The notes under the pieces were generated by a model that saw only the letters and a program-made list of their open reading frames with translations, did no database searches and was not told the origin of the DNA. Below are positions 43,890-54,700 of a stretch of DNA of 64,000 nt, piece after piece; the first letter of the stretch is position 1, and each line of letters opens with the position of its first letter. The position numbers were made by a program, and so were the translations under genes. Source of the DNA: Pseudomonas sp. B21-048 (lineage in GTDB: Bacteria > Pseudomonadota > Gammaproteobacteria > Pseudomonadales > Pseudomonadaceae); assembly GCF_024748615.1 (NCBI RefSeq), contig NZ_CP087168.1, forward strand, positions 2,542,001 to 2,606,000. Reading direction: 5' to 3'.

Positions 43890-46800
43890 ATGATCTTTGC
43901 GTCTTCGGTTGATGAGCAACGATTCCGTAAACTGCTGAGCCGTAATATAAGCCTGCCATTGGGTCTGGGTGTCATCAGCGCGTTTTTTTTCGTTGCGCTG
44001 ATTACCTATCTGTTATCGGTAATCCAGTGGGTCCAGCACACCGACCGGGTGATCAATAATGCCAATGAAGCAACAAAGCTGACCGTTGATCTGGAAACCG
44101 GAATGCGCGGTTTTCTGCTCAGCGGCGATGAACATTTTCTTGAACCCTACGAGACGGCCAAACCGAGAATAGCGGTCGCCCTCAATACCTTGCTTGAACT
44201 GACCGCCGACAACCCGATCCAGACTGACCGTCTGCACCGGCTCCAGGCCTTGCACATGGAATGGGTCAATTACGCGCAAACAATGCTCGATTTGCAGCGC
44301 GCCGGGGGGGATTACCGTGGCGCAATCAAGACAGGCCGTGGCAAGCGCCTGACCGATGAGATTCGCAAGCAATTCGAAGATGTGGTTGACATGGAGCAGC
44401 AGCTGCGTGCCACGCGCAACGAGGACGTACGCCGCACCACGATCTGGAGCATTGCCCTTTATTTGTTGTTCGTGGTCGGTATCAGCGGTTTGCTGGCGTA
44501 CATTGGCCGCCGGGATCTACTTAACCTCTCGCGCAGCTACAGTGCCAATCTCGCCGCGCAACAGGCCAGTGCCCGGCGTCTGGAACAGCAGGCCTGGTTG
44601 CGCACTGGCCAGAGTGAGCTGGCCGAGCAAATCCTGGGGCAATTGTCCCTGAATGTGTTGGGTCGACATATTCTGCAGTTCTGCGCGCAATATCTGGGCA
44701 GCGCTGTCGCGGCGCTCTATGTCCGTGAGGAGCATGGCGGACTGAAACGTATCGCGTGTTACGGTTTTTCCCGGGAACAGGAAGCGCTTGAGCAGCAACT
44801 TTCCAGTGGCGAGGGGATTGTCGGCCAGGTGGCGCAACAGGCTCGTTTGATTCGTCTTGATGATGTGCCAAACGACTACTTCAAAGTCAGTTCCGGCCTC
44901 GGCGAAGGCCTTCCCCATAGCGTCCTGGTGGTGCCGACCAGCGACGATAATCGGGTTAACGGGGTGATCGAACTGGGTTTCCTGCGGGCGCTGACGGATC
45001 GCGACGTCGAACTGCTCGAGCTGATTGCCGGTAATATCGGCAGCTCGATCGAGGCGGCGCGCTATCGTCAGCGCTTGCAGGCAGTACTCGCCAAAACCCA
45101 GCAACTCAACGAAGAGCTGCAAGTCCAGCAAGAAGAACTCAAAGCCGCCAACGAAGAACTGGAAGAACAGTCGCGGAGTCTGAATGAGTCCCAAGCCAAT
45201 CTGGAAACCCAGCAGATCGAGCTGGAGCAAGCCAACGAACAACTCGCCGAACAGGCGCAGATTCTGGTCAGGCAACGCGATGCCATGGACCTGAAGAACA
45301 CTGAACTGAATCAGGCCCAGGTGGAACTCGAAGCGCGCGCCGAAGCGTTGCAGCGCTCCAGCCAGTACAAATCAGAATTCCTCGCGAACATGTCCCACGA
45401 ACTGCGCACGCCGCTGAACAGTTCGTTGATTCTGGCCACGCTGCTGGCGGAAAACCCGCAGGAAAACCTCAGCGCCGAGCAGGTCAGATTCGCCGAGTCG
45501 ATCTACTCTGCCGGCACCGACTTGCTCAATTTGATCAACGATATTCTCGATCTTTCCAAGGTCGAGGCCGGCAAGCTTGAAATCCGTCCGGAAAACACCA
45601 GCGTCGCGCGTCTGGTGGAAGGTTTGCAGGACACGTTCCAGCCATTGGCCGCCGACAAGAAACTGGATTTCCAGGTGCAACTGCAGGCTGATGCACCGTT
45701 GATGCTGTTCACCGACCGCCAGCGTCTGGAGCAAGTGATCAAGAACCTGCTGTCCAACGCGGTGAAATTCACCGAAAAGGGCACTGTCAGCCTGAATGTC
45801 TGCGCTCAGTCGGGCGAGGGCATTGCCTTTATCGTTCGCGATTCCGGGATTGGCATTGCGCCGGATCAGCAGCAAAGCATTTTCGAAGCCTTCCGTCAGG
45901 CCGATGGCGCCCTTAACCGTCGTTACGATGGCACCGGCCTTGGCTTGTCGATTTCCCGTGATCTGGCCAGGTTGTTGGGCGGTTCCATCAGCCTGATCAG
46001 CGAGCCAGGGCAGGGCAGTGTGTTCACCCTGGTGTTGCCGCGGCACTACGTCGAGCCGGGCGACGCGCCTGTCGAGACGATGAGCGCCACGCCGGTGGCC
46101 ATGCCGAAAAGCATCACGGTTACCGCGCCTGTGTCGCTGATTGCCGCCGACATTCCGCGTTTCGACGATGATCGCCACAAGGCGCCATTTGCCACTCGCT
46201 GCATTCTGGTGGTGGAAGATGAGCCGAACTTTGCGCATATTCTCTACGATCTGGCCCATGAACTGGGTTATCAGTGCCTGGTGGCCCACGGCGCCGACGA
46301 AGGCTGTGACCTGGCCAGCCAATTCATCCCCGATGCGATCCTGCTGGACATGCGCTTGCCGGATCATTCCGGGCTCACTGTATTGCAGCGTCTTAAAGAG
46401 CACGCCGAAACCCGGCACATTCCCGTGCACGTGATTTCGGTCGAAGACCGCGTAGAGGCCGCCATGCACATGGGGGCCATCGGTTATGCGCTCAAGCCCA
46501 CCACCCGCGAGGAGCTCAAAGCGGTGTTTGCCCGCCTCGAAGCCAAACTGACACAGAGGGTCAAACGGGTATTGCTGGTCGAAAACGACGATGTGCAACG
46601 CGACGGCATCGCCCGACTGATCGGCGAGGAAGACATCGAAATCACCGCCGTCGGCCTAGCGCAGGATGCGCTCGACCTGCTGCGCACCACGATTTTCGAC
46701 TGCATGATCATCGACCTGAAGCTGCCGGACATGCTCGGCAACGACTTGCTCAAGCGCATGTCCACCGAAGATATCTGCTCGTTCCCGCCGGTGATCGTCT

Positions 46801-47378
46801 ATACCGGACGTAACCTGACCCGGGACGAAGAGGCCGAGCTGCGCAAGTATTCGCGCTCGATCATCATCAAGGGCGCGCGCTCGCCCGAGCGCTTGCTGGA
46901 CGAAGTGACACTTTTTCTGCACAAAGTCGAATCCCGGTTGTCCCTGGAACGCCAGACGATGCTCAAGACAGCCCGCAGCCGCGACAAGGTTTTTGAGGGG
47001 CGTAAAGTGCTGCTGGTGGACGACGATGTACGCAACATCTTTGCCCTCACCAGTGCGCTGGAGCAAAAAGGCGCTATCGTGGTCATTGGCCGCACTGGCC
47101 GTGAGGCCGTTGAAAAACTGAATGAAGTCGAGGACATTGATCTGGTGCTGATGGACGTGATGATGCCGGAGATGGATGGTTTTGAAGCCACCCTCGAAAT
47201 CCGCAAGGACCCGCGCTGGCGCAAGCTGCCGATCATTGCGGTGACGGCCAAGGCCATGAAGGACGATCAGGAGCGCTGCTTGCAGACTGGCGCCAGCGAC
47301 TATCTGGCCAAGCCGATCGATCTGGACCGCCTGTTCTCGCTGATTCGTGTGTGGTTGCCGAAGATGGAACGCATCTAA
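43890..47378 (+). CDS. Hybrid sensor histidine kinase: CHASE3-GAF-HisKA-HATPase-REC-REC-REC
   Basis: The 1162-residue protein has TM1 (about 25-45), a CHASE3 sensor (about 48-185: VINNANEATKLTVDLETGM and RGFLLSGDEHFLEPY), TM2 (about 188-208), a GAF domain (about 245-390) and a coiled coil rich in QEEL/EELEEQ (about 395-495). The HisKA domain has H503 in SHELRTPLNSS, and an HATPase has ARLLGGSISLISEPGQGSVF. Three receiver domains follow with acceptor Asp D820, D942 and D1089. This build is common among pseudomonad phosphorelay hubs. It is the first gene of an operon with CheR and a receiver. Confidence 0.93.
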   Translation: MIFASSVDEQRFRKLLSRNISLPLGLGVISAFFFVALITYLLSVIQWVQHTDRVINNANEATKLTVDLETGMRGFLLSGDEHFLEPYETAKPRIAVALNTLLELTADNPIQTDRLHRLQALHMEWVNYAQTMLDLQRAGGDYRGAIKTGRGKRLTDEIRKQFEDVVDMEQQLRATRNEDVRRTTIWSIALYLLFVVGISGLLAYIGRRDLLNLSRSYSANLAAQQASARRLEQQAWLRTGQSELAEQILGQLSLNVLGRHILQFCAQYLGSAVAALYVREEHGGLKRIACYGFSREQEALEQQLSSGEGIVGQVAQQARLIRLDDVPNDYFKVSSGLGEGLPHSVLVVPTSDDNRVNGVIELGFLRALTDRDVELLELIAGNIGSSIEAARYRQRLQAVLAKTQQLNEELQVQQEELKAANEELEEQSRSLNESQANLETQQIELEQANEQLAEQAQILVRQRDAMDLKNTELNQAQVELEARAEALQRSSQYKSEFLANMSHELRTPLNSSLILATLLAENPQENLSAEQVRFAESIYSAGTDLLNLINDILDLSKVEAGKLEIRPENTSVARLVEGLQDTFQPLAADKKLDFQVQLQADAPLMLFTDRQRLEQVIKNLLSNAVKFTEKGTVSLNVCAQSGEGIAFIVRDSGIGIAPDQQQSIFEAFRQADGALNRRYDGTGLGLSISRDLARLLGGSISLISEPGQGSVFTLVLPRHYVEPGDAPVETMSATPVAMPKSITVTAPVSLIAADIPRFDDDRHKAPFATRCILVVEDEPNFAHILYDLAHELGYQCLVAHGADEGCDLASQFIPDAILLDMRLPDHSGLTVLQRLKEHAETRHIPVHVISVEDRVEAAMHMGAIGYALKPTTREELKAVFARLEAKLTQRVKRVLLVENDDVQRDGIARLIGEEDIEITAVGLAQDALDLLRTTIFDCMIIDLKLPDMLGNDLLKRMSTEDICSFPPVIVYTGRNLTRDEEAELRKYSRSIIIKGARSPERLLDEVTLFLHKVESRLSLERQTMLKTARSRDKVFEGRKVLLVDDDVRNIFALTSALEQKGAIVVIGRTGREAVEKLNEVEDIDLVLMDVMMPEMDGFEATLEIRKDPRWRKLPIIAVTAKAMKDDQERCLQTGASDYLAKPIDLDRLFSLIRVWLPKMERI

Positions 47379-48188
47379 GTGCGCAGTACCGAAATCGAAT
47401 TGAGGTTGTTGATCGAGGCGATCTACCTTAAGTACAGCTACGATTTTCGCGATTACTCCGCCGCCTCGATCAAACGCCGGGTCAATCATGCGTTGAGCCA
47501 ATTCGAATGCAATACCATCCCGGCGTTGCAAGAGAAGGTCTTGCATGATCCGACCGCGTTCATGCAACTGCTGCAATGGCTGACGATCCCGGTCAGTGAA
47601 ATGTTCCGCGATCCTTCGTATTTTCTGGCGCTGCGCCGCGAAGTGGTGCCACTGCTTAAGACTTATCCATCGATCAAGGTCTGGATCGCCGGTTGCAGCA
47701 CTGGCGAAGAGGTCTATTCGATGGCGATTCTGCTGCGCGAAGAAGGCTTGCTGGATCGCACCATCATCTATGCCACCGACATCAACCCGCGCTCGCTGGA
47801 TAAAGCCAGGCAGGGGATTTTTTCCCTGGAGAATGTCCGGGCCTACACTCACCACTACCAGCAGGCTGGTGGTCAGCGTTCATTCGCCGACTACTACACG
47901 GCGGCCTATGGCTACGCCATTTTCGACAAGAGCCTGTGCGACAACGTGACTTTCGCCGATCACAGCCTGGCCACCGACAGCGTGTTCTCGGAAACTCAAT
48001 TAATTTCGTGTCGTAATGTATTGATTTATTTCAATAAAAAACTTCAGGATCGCGCGTTCGGGTTGTTTCATGAATCTTTGTGTCGTCGGGGTTTTCTGGC
48101 ACTGGGCAGTAAGGAAACCCTTGAGTTCTCGGCCTATGGCGATCAGTTTGAACCGTTGGTCAAGCAAGAACGGATCTACCGCAAATGA
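47379..48188 (+). CDS. CheR-type protein-glutamate O-methyltransferase
   Basis: The 269-residue protein has CheR_N (about 1-70: LLIEAIYLKYSYDFRDYSAASIKRR split as LLIEAIYLKYSYDF + RDYSAASIKRR) and CheR SAM-binding domain with IAGCSTGEEVYSMAI, then ATDINPRSLDKAR and LISCRNVLIYFN. It methylates receptor glutamates with SAM. It starts with GTG immediately after the kinase stop (0-bp gap), so it is translationally linked. A partner CheB is not in this cluster. Confidence 0.92.
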   Translation: MRSTEIELRLLIEAIYLKYSYDFRDYSAASIKRRVNHALSQFECNTIPALQEKVLHDPTAFMQLLQWLTIPVSEMFRDPSYFLALRREVVPLLKTYPSIKVWIAGCSTGEEVYSMAILLREEGLLDRTIIYATDINPRSLDKARQGIFSLENVRAYTHHYQQAGGQRSFADYYTAAYGYAIFDKSLCDNVTFADHSLATDSVFSETQLISCRNVLIYFNKKLQDRAFGLFHESLCRRGFLALGSKETLEFSAYGDQFEPLVKQERIYRK

Positions 48189-48290
48189 TGAACACGTTTG
48201 TCTGCCGCTGCAGGAAAACAGCCAGATAAACGCAACCTCTGAATGACCGTATGGTCGTATCAGCAGTTATTGACCGAGCAAAGGCTACCC

Positions 48291-48668
48291 ATGAGTGAAG
48301 ATGCACAAGACGTGGTATTGATCGTCGAGGATGACCCTTCGATCTTGATGGTGTTGTCTGCTTATTTGTCGGGCGAAGGTTACCGCGTGCTGCAAGCCGA
48401 AAATGGCGAGCAGGCCTTTGAAATTCTGGCGAGCAAGCCGCACCTGGACATGATGATCACCGACTTCCGCTTGCCGGGGGGAATCTCTGGCGTACAGATC
48501 GCCGAACCCGCCGTGAAGCTGCGACCGGAACTCAAGGTCATCTTCATCAGCGGCTATCCCCAGGAAATTCGTGAGACCGACAGCCCGATCACCCGCACAG
48601 CACCAATCCTGGCCAAGCCGTTCGATCTGGATGAGTTGCAACGGATCATGCAGGCCATGCTGTCCTGA
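48291..48668 (+). CDS. Single-domain response regulator
   Basis: The 125-residue receiver has LIVEDDPSILMVLSAYL, MITDFRLPGG with the acceptor Asp, ISGYPQEI and AKPFDLDEL with the conserved Lys. A longer frame would start upstream at 48243, but the start at 48291 fits receiver length and lies after CTACCC; support for the exact start is modest. It follows the CheR gene by about 100 bp and likely belongs to the same signalling unit. Confidence 0.9.
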   Translation: MSEDAQDVVLIVEDDPSILMVLSAYLSGEGYRVLQAENGEQAFEILASKPHLDMMITDFRLPGGISGVQIAEPAVKLRPELKVIFISGYPQEIRETDSPITRTAPILAKPFDLDELQRIMQAMLS

Positions 48669-48779
48669 AAGGACCGTTCCGGTGTAGCCGCTGCTGAAAC
48701 CTGCTTCCGGGGACGAAGTCCTCGTCAAGGCATGTATGGCGCTGTCTTCTGCGCGCCCGAGCCACTACAGAACGACCGT

Positions 48780-49871
48780 TTACAACCCTTGCTGCAACGC
48801 CGGATCGTCCGGATTTAGCTGTTCCAGCTGCGCCAACAGGATCTGCACGTTCTGCAACTGTCCGCTTTCTTTCCAATAGTTGATTAGCAGCACGCGCGCC
48901 TTGCGATCGGCCGGGTGACGCTGGACGATTTCCTGCAGCTGGTTCTGCGCCGCTTCCAGCTCTTGCTCACCGTGCAGCGTAGTGGCCAGATCGTAGCGGT
49001 AATCCTTGTTGTCCGGCTCAAGTTCAACGGCTTTGGACAACCCGAGCAAGGCGAACTCACTTTGCCCGTGATGCAGCAACCAGAGTCCCAGCGCATGTTG
49101 CAGGTAGGCCGAGTCAGGCTGGGCCTTTAATTGTTTCGCCAACAATTGCCTGGCAGCGTCACTTTGGCCCTGTTTATCCAGCACTTCAATTTGCATCACC
49201 AGCGCCGGCAGGTTACCAGGCGCCAGTTGCAACGTGCGCTCCAAGGCCTGCTGCGCGTCCTTCAGTTCGGCATTGTGCAAGTGCAGGCGCGCCAGTTGGT
49301 ACTGGGTTTCGGCGCTTTCCGGCTGCCCCTTGAGGAGTTGCTCCCAGGCATCGATGGCTTGCTCCAATGGGCCGAAGTACAACCCTAGCTCATCCGGCGT
49401 CAGCCCCAGTAAGGCATTGACCGCCGCAAACCGGACGCTAGGGTCGCTGTCATCGAGCAAGGGCCCCAGCAAAAGGCTGCGTTGCCCACTGGACACCAGC
49501 CCGTTGATGCTTTTGATCGCTGCGATGCGCACATCCGCCGAGGCATGTTGCAGGTCTGCATCCGCCAGTTTCAGGGCTTGCGGGCTCGGGTAGTTGGGCA
49601 GTTCGGCGTGCAACCAGACACGGCGCTTGGTCGACAGGTCAGGGCGGCCCAATTGCTGATAAAGCACCCGCGCCGCCCCCGGTTGACCCGCGCGTGCCTG
49701 GGCCAGCGCTTCGCTGTAGCCGTGCTTGATCGCCGCCGGCACCACAGGCGTCGTGCTACGCAGGAAAAACCAAGCGAGGGCGAAGGCAAACAATACGCAG
49801 AGGCTGATGAGCAAGTAGCGGCGGGACTGAGGCATGCAGGAATCCGGGGTGACAGGTTTTTGCAAAGTCAT
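48780..49871 (-). CDS. Membrane-anchored TPR/HEAT repeat protein
   Basis: The 363-residue protein has one N-terminal membrane helix (RYLLISLCVLFAFALAWFFL, about 17-36) and then helical repeats. HEAT-like units sit at about 95-155 (ADVRIAAIKSINGLVSSG, DPSVRFAAVNALLGL); TPR units follow from about 175 to 345 (AWEQLLKGQPESAETQYQLARLHL in halves). Such proteins act as periplasmic scaffolds, for example in cytochrome or envelope assembly. The partner is unknown. A later Met (MPQSRRYLL) is an alternative start. Confidence 0.82.
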   Translation of the reverse strand: MTLQKPVTPDSCMPQSRRYLLISLCVLFAFALAWFFLRSTTPVVPAAIKHGYSEALAQARAGQPGAARVLYQQLGRPDLSTKRRVWLHAELPNYPSPQALKLADADLQHASADVRIAAIKSINGLVSSGQRSLLLGPLLDDSDPSVRFAAVNALLGLTPDELGLYFGPLEQAIDAWEQLLKGQPESAETQYQLARLHLHNAELKDAQQALERTLQLAPGNLPALVMQIEVLDKQGQSDAARQLLAKQLKAQPDSAYLQHALGLWLLHHGQSEFALLGLSKAVELEPDNKDYRYDLATTLHGEQELEAAQNQLQEIVQRHPADRKARVLLINYWKESGQLQNVQILLAQLEQLNPDDPALQQGL

Positions 49872-49970
49872 CAGCTTCGGTCAGGCCGGGCTGTGAGTCA
49901 AACCACGAGTGAGGTTTTCGCGATTTGAGCCTTGGAATCAGTAGAACTATCCAATCATGATCCCCCGCAA

Positions 49971-50194
49971 TCCCTGTGGGAGCGGGCAAGCCCTAATGCC
50001 AGTCAGTTAAGCGTGATACTGAACCTGTGGCGAGGGAGCTTGCTCCCGCTGGACCGGTCCGCGCTCGGGCGAAGCAGTCCCCTCTTTTTGGGTTAAAGGG
50101 GCCGCTCCGCGGCCCAGCGGGAGCAAGCTCCCTCGCCACGGGTTACTCATTGCTTGTTCTATCTCTTAACTGGGCAAGCCCGCTTCTACAGGGA
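49971..50194. repeat. Outer REPIN interrupted by a second REPIN
   Basis: TCCCTGTGGGAGCGGGCAAG + CCC (49971-49993) is mirrored by GGGCAAGCCCGCTT + CTACAGGGA (50172-50194). The flanking CAGTTAAG (50002-50009) and CTTAACTG (50164-50171) extend the symmetry. The inner element at 50027-50139 lies between the arms. Confidence 0.75.
50027..50139. repeat. Inner REPIN, 26-bp arms
   Basis: GTGGCGAGGGAGCTTG + CTCCCGCTGG (50027-50052) and CCAGCGGGAG + CAAGCTCCCTCGCCAC (50114-50139) are exact reverse complements. The 61-base centre contains a further small inverted segment (GGTCCGCGCTCG... and GGGGCCGCTCCGCGGCCC). Confidence 0.85.
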
Positions 50195-50217
50195 TATGCG
50201 TTGAATTAAAGATGGCC

Positions 50218-50251
50218 AAAAAAAGCCCCGCGACCGAATGAGGCGCGGGGC
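50218..50251 (-). terminator. Terminator of the RND efflux operon
   Basis: GCCCCGCG (50225-50232) and CGCGGGGC (50244-50251) pair; read on the minus strand the stem is followed by a TTTTTTT tract. It lies 47 bases after the stop of the outer-membrane factor gene, the last gene of the efflux operon. Confidence 0.85.
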
Positions 50252-50297
50252 AAAAGAATTGGTTGATTGCGGTCAACCAAAGGAGCGCTTTAAAACG

Positions 50298-51719
50298 TTA
50301 CTTGCTGGCGACCGTCTCTGGCTGCCAGCCGCCGCCGAGGGCTTTGTAGATCGCGACGATGCCGCGATATAAATCGACTTCGGCCTGGGCCTGGGTGTCT
50401 TCGGCTGCCAGGCGCTCACGCTGAGCATCGAGCAGCACGAGGAAGTCCACGGTGCCTTCGCGGTAGCGAATGTCGGCGAGATCGGCCGCGGCGCGGCTTG
50501 ATTCGCTTTGACGAATCAGCGAGATCAGGCGCTGCTGACGTTTACCGTAATCGCTGAAGGCATTTTCCGACTCTTCCAGCGCCAGCAGTACTTGCTGTTC
50601 GTAAGTCGCCAGGGCGCCTTCGGCTTCAGCATCGGCGCCGCGCAAACGGGCGCGCACGCTGCCTAGGTCGAACGCCGCCCAGGTGATGCTTGGGCCCAGT
50701 GCCCAGGCATTGGCCGCCGACGAGCCGATCTGTGATCCGCGCCCGGCGGTGAAGCCAAGGAAGCCGCTGAGGCTGACCCGTGGGAACAAATCAGCCTTGG
50801 CCACGCCGATACGGGCGGTGGCGGCCGCCAGTTTGCGTTCGGCGCTGAGGATGTCCGGGCGCCGTTGCAGCAGCTCGCCCGGATCACCGATCGGCAATGC
50901 CTTGGCGATTGCCGGCAAGTCTTTTGGACTCAAATCGACTGTCAGTTTTTCCGGACGTTCACCCAGCAGGGTGGCGATGCGGTTGCGCTGACGCACCTGT
51001 TCGGCCTGCAGTTGCGGCATGCTGGCTTCGACAGATGCCAGGCGCGCATCGGCGCGAACCACGTCCAGCTGATCGCCGACACCGGCATCACGCAGGCTTT
51101 CGGTGATCTTGCGCGATTCCTGCTGGTTGTTCAGGTTGGCCAGGGCGATCTTTTCCCGCAGTTGCGCGCCGCGCAGTTGGCCATAGGCGTCCACCAGTTC
51201 GGCAATCATGCTGACTTGCAGTTGGTAAAGATCGGCTTCGGCCGCCTGCTGTTCGGCGTCGCTGGATTCCAGGTTGCGCTGGATGCGACCGAACAAGTCC
51301 AGTTCCCAGGCCATGTCCAGGCCCAGGTCATAGCGTTCACTGCTGACGCGTTTAGTGGTCTGGCCGGGAATCTGCCCTTTGGCCAGATCACTGCTCGCGC
51401 GGCTGGTGATGGTCGGCATGGCGTCATTGCTCGCGTCGTCGCGAATTGCCCGGGCCGCTTTCCAGCGGGCGAAGGCCACGCGCAAATCGCGGTTGCCTTG
51501 CAAGGATTGCGTCACCAACTGGTTGAGGGTTGGATCGTCGAACTGCTGCCACCAGATGCCTTCGAAACGTGCACGGTCAAAATTCTTCTGACCGGCGCTG
51601 CCATCGGTGGCGGCCGTGATGTTGGCCGCCTCCGTGGTGGGGGTTTTGTAGTCCGGGCCGACGGCGCAGGCACTCAGGGCCAGTACCAGAAGGCTCGGCA
51701 GGAAGGCTTTCAGGCTCAT
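50298..51719 (-). CDS. Efflux outer-membrane factor lipoprotein (OprM/OprN-like)
   Basis: The 473-residue protein has a lipoprotein signal (MSLKAFLPSLLVLALSAC) and two repeated OEP domains (about 50-240 and 260-465) with typical VGDQLDVVRADARLASVEA and TATIRGVAKADLFPRVSLSGFL-like segments (here ATARIGVAKADLFPRVSLSG). It forms the trimeric channel of the tripartite pump. Its start overlaps the pump gene stop by 4 bp, so it is the third gene of the operon and part of the same complex. Confidence 0.93.
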   Translation of the reverse strand: MSLKAFLPSLLVLALSACAVGPDYKTPTTEAANITAATDGSAGQKNFDRARFEGIWWQQFDDPTLNQLVTQSLQGNRDLRVAFARWKAARAIRDDASNDAMPTITSRASSDLAKGQIPGQTTKRVSSERYDLGLDMAWELDLFGRIQRNLESSDAEQQAAEADLYQLQVSMIAELVDAYGQLRGAQLREKIALANLNNQQESRKITESLRDAGVGDQLDVVRADARLASVEASMPQLQAEQVRQRNRIATLLGERPEKLTVDLSPKDLPAIAKALPIGDPGELLQRRPDILSAERKLAAATARIGVAKADLFPRVSLSGFLGFTAGRGSQIGSSAANAWALGPSITWAAFDLGSVRARLRGADAEAEGALATYEQQVLLALEESENAFSDYGKRQQRLISLIRQSESSRAAADLADIRYREGTVDFLVLLDAQRERLAAEDTQAQAEVDLYRGIVAIYKALGGGWQPETVASK

Positions 51720-54700
51720 TGTTGCGCCTCCAGTTGCTTTTCCAGTTTCAGCGCCTTGGCCGCTTTGCGCGCTTCACCGCGCTCCACAAAGTTGCGAATC
51801 AGTACGTAGAACACCGGCGTCAGCAACAGACCGAAGAAGGTCACCCCGAGCATCCCGGAGAACACCGCCACACCCATGGCATGACGCATTTCGGCACCGG
51901 CACCGCTGGAGAAAACCAGCGGCACAACACCCATGATGAACGCGAAAGAGGTCATCAGGATCGGCCGCAGACGCAGACGGCAAGCTTCCAGCACCGCGGC
52001 CAGCGGGCCGAGGCCTTCTTCCTGTTTATCCTTGGCAAACTCGACGATCAAAATCGCGTTCTTACACGCAAGTCCCACCAGTACGATCAGGCCGATCTGG
52101 GTGAAGATGTTGTTGTCGCCGCCCGAGGCAATCACCCCGGTAATGGCCGACAGCAGGGTCATCGGCACAATCAGGATCACCGCCAGTGGCAGGCTCCAGC
52201 TTTCGTATTGAGCCGCGAGCACCAGGAACGCCAGCAGCACGCAGAGCGGGAACACGAACAGCGCTGTGTTGCCGGACAGAATCTGCTGGTAGGTCAGGTC
52301 GGTCCACTCGTAGGTCATGCCGTTGGGCAATTCGTCCTTGAGCAGTTTCTCGATGGCTTTCTCGGCCTGGCCGGAGCTGTAGCCGGGGGCTGCCGCACCG
52401 TTGATTTCAGCGGTGATGAAGCCGTTGTAGTGCATCACACGGTCCGGCCCCGAGGTGTCGCTGACCTTGATGAAGGTCGCCAGCGGAATCATCTCGCCCC
52501 GGTTGTTACGCACTTTCAGCTGACCGATCTGGTCCGATTCAAGGCGGAACTGTTGCTCAGCCTGAACGTTGACCTGATAGGTGCGACCGAAGCGGTTGAA
52601 GTCGTTGGCATACAGCGAGCCCAGATAGATCTGCAGGGTGTCGAAGATGTCACTGACGGCCACGCCGTGGGTCTTGGCTTTTTCGCGGTCAATGGCGGCA
52701 TCGACCTGCGGCACGTTCACCGTGTAGCTGGTGAACAGGCCAGCCAGTTCCGGCACGCTGTGGCTTTTGGTGATGATGTTCATGGTTTCTTTGTACAGCT
52801 CGTCATAGCCCAGGTTGCCCCGGTCTTCGATCTGCAGGCGGAAACCGCCAATAGTCCCTAGGCCTTGTACCGGTGGCGGCGGGAAGATCGCCATGTAGGC
52901 TTCCTGAATCCCCGCGTACTGGCCGTTCAATGCACCGGCAATCGCACCGGCGGACATGCTCGGATCCTTACGCTCGTCGAACGGTTTGAGGGTGACGAAC
53001 ACGATGCCGGAGTTAGGGCTGTTGGTGAAGCCGTTGATCGACAGACCCGGGAAGGCCACCGCGCTTTCTACACCAGGCTGCTTCAGGGCCAGGTCGGACA
53101 TGCGTTTGATCACGTCTTCGGTACGGTCCAGGCTCGCGGCGTCCGGCAATTGCGCGAAGGCCACCAGGTATTGCTTGTCCTGGCCGGGTACGAAACCGGT
53201 CGGGGTATTGGAGAAACCGAAGAACGTCAGCACCATCAGCCCGGCGTACAGCAGCAGGGCGATACCGCTGCTGCGGATAACCCGGCCCACGGTGCCGACA
53301 TAACCATGGCTGGCCTTGTCAAAGAAGCGGTTGAACGGACGGAACAACCAGCCGCCAAAGATCTTGTCCAGAACCTTGGAGAAACGGTCTTTCGGCGCGT
53401 CGTGGCTCTTGAGCAACACGGCGGCCAGCGCCGGCGACAAGGTCAGCGAGTTGAAGGCCGAGATCACGGTCGAAATCGCAATCGTCAGGGCGAACTGTTT
53501 ATAGAACTGCCCGGTCAAGCCGGAGATGAACGCAGCCGGGATAAACACCGCACACAGCACCAGCGCCGTCGCAATGATCGGACCGGTCACTTCGCGCATC
53601 GCACGTTTGGTGGCTTCTACAGGGGTTAATCCGAGCCCGATGTTTCGCTCGACGTTCTCCACCACCACAATCGCATCGTCGACCACGATACCGATGGCCA
53701 GTACCAGCCCGAACAGCGACAGGGCGTTCAGCGAGAAGCCGAACAGGTGCATCACGGCAAACGTACCGATCAGCGAAACCGGCACCGCCACCAACGGGAT
53801 GATCGAAGCGCGCCAGGTTTGCAGGAACAGGATCACCACCAGCACAACCAGGATCAGCGCTTCGAAGAGGGTGTGAACCACCGCCTCGATAGAGCCGCGC
53901 ACGAAGATCGTCGGGTCATAGACGATGCTGAAATCCATGCCTTCCGGGAAGTTCTTCTTCAGCTCGGCCATTTTCTCCCGAACGTCGTTGGAGATCTGGA
54001 TTGCGTTGGAGCCAGGGCGCTGAAAGATCGGGATCGCCACCGCCGGCTGGTTGTCCAGCAGGGAGCGCAGGGCGTATTGGCTGGAGCCGAGTTCGACGCG
54101 GGCGATGTCTTTCAGGCGAGTGATTTCACCATTTTCGCCGGAACGAATGATGATGTTCTCGAACTCTTCCTCAGAAACCAGACGACCTTGCGCGTTGATC
54201 GACAGCTGGAACGCCGTGGCATTCGGTGCCGGCGGAGCGCCCAGGGCACCGGCCGCCACTTGGCGGTTCTGTTCGCGAATCGCGGTGACCACGTCGGTGG
54301 CGGTCAGGTTACGCGAAGCGGTCTTGTTCGGATCGAGCCATACCCGCAGCGAGTAATCGCCCATACCAAACAGTTGCACATCACCGACACCGCCCAGACG
54401 CGCCAGCTCATCCTTAATGTTGAGCAAGGCGTAGTTGGACAGGTAGAGCATGTCGTAGCGTTTGTCCGGCGAGGTCAAGTGCACAACCATGGTCAGGTCG
54501 GGCGACGCCTTGTCCACGGTGATACCGATGCGCGTCACTTCCTCGGGAAGTTTGGGCTCGGACCGGGTCACGCGGTTCTGAACCTGCACCTGTGCGTTAT
54601 CCAGGTCCGTGCCCAGGGCGAAGGTAATGGTCAGGGTGATCTTGCCGTCAGCCGTGGACTGCGAGGACATATACAGCATGTTCTCGACGCCGGTGATGGC

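Noticed and set aside
45372..46598. 408-residue minus-strand frame inside the hybrid kinase gene
   Set aside because: Antisense shadow of the kinase and receiver domains, no family pattern.
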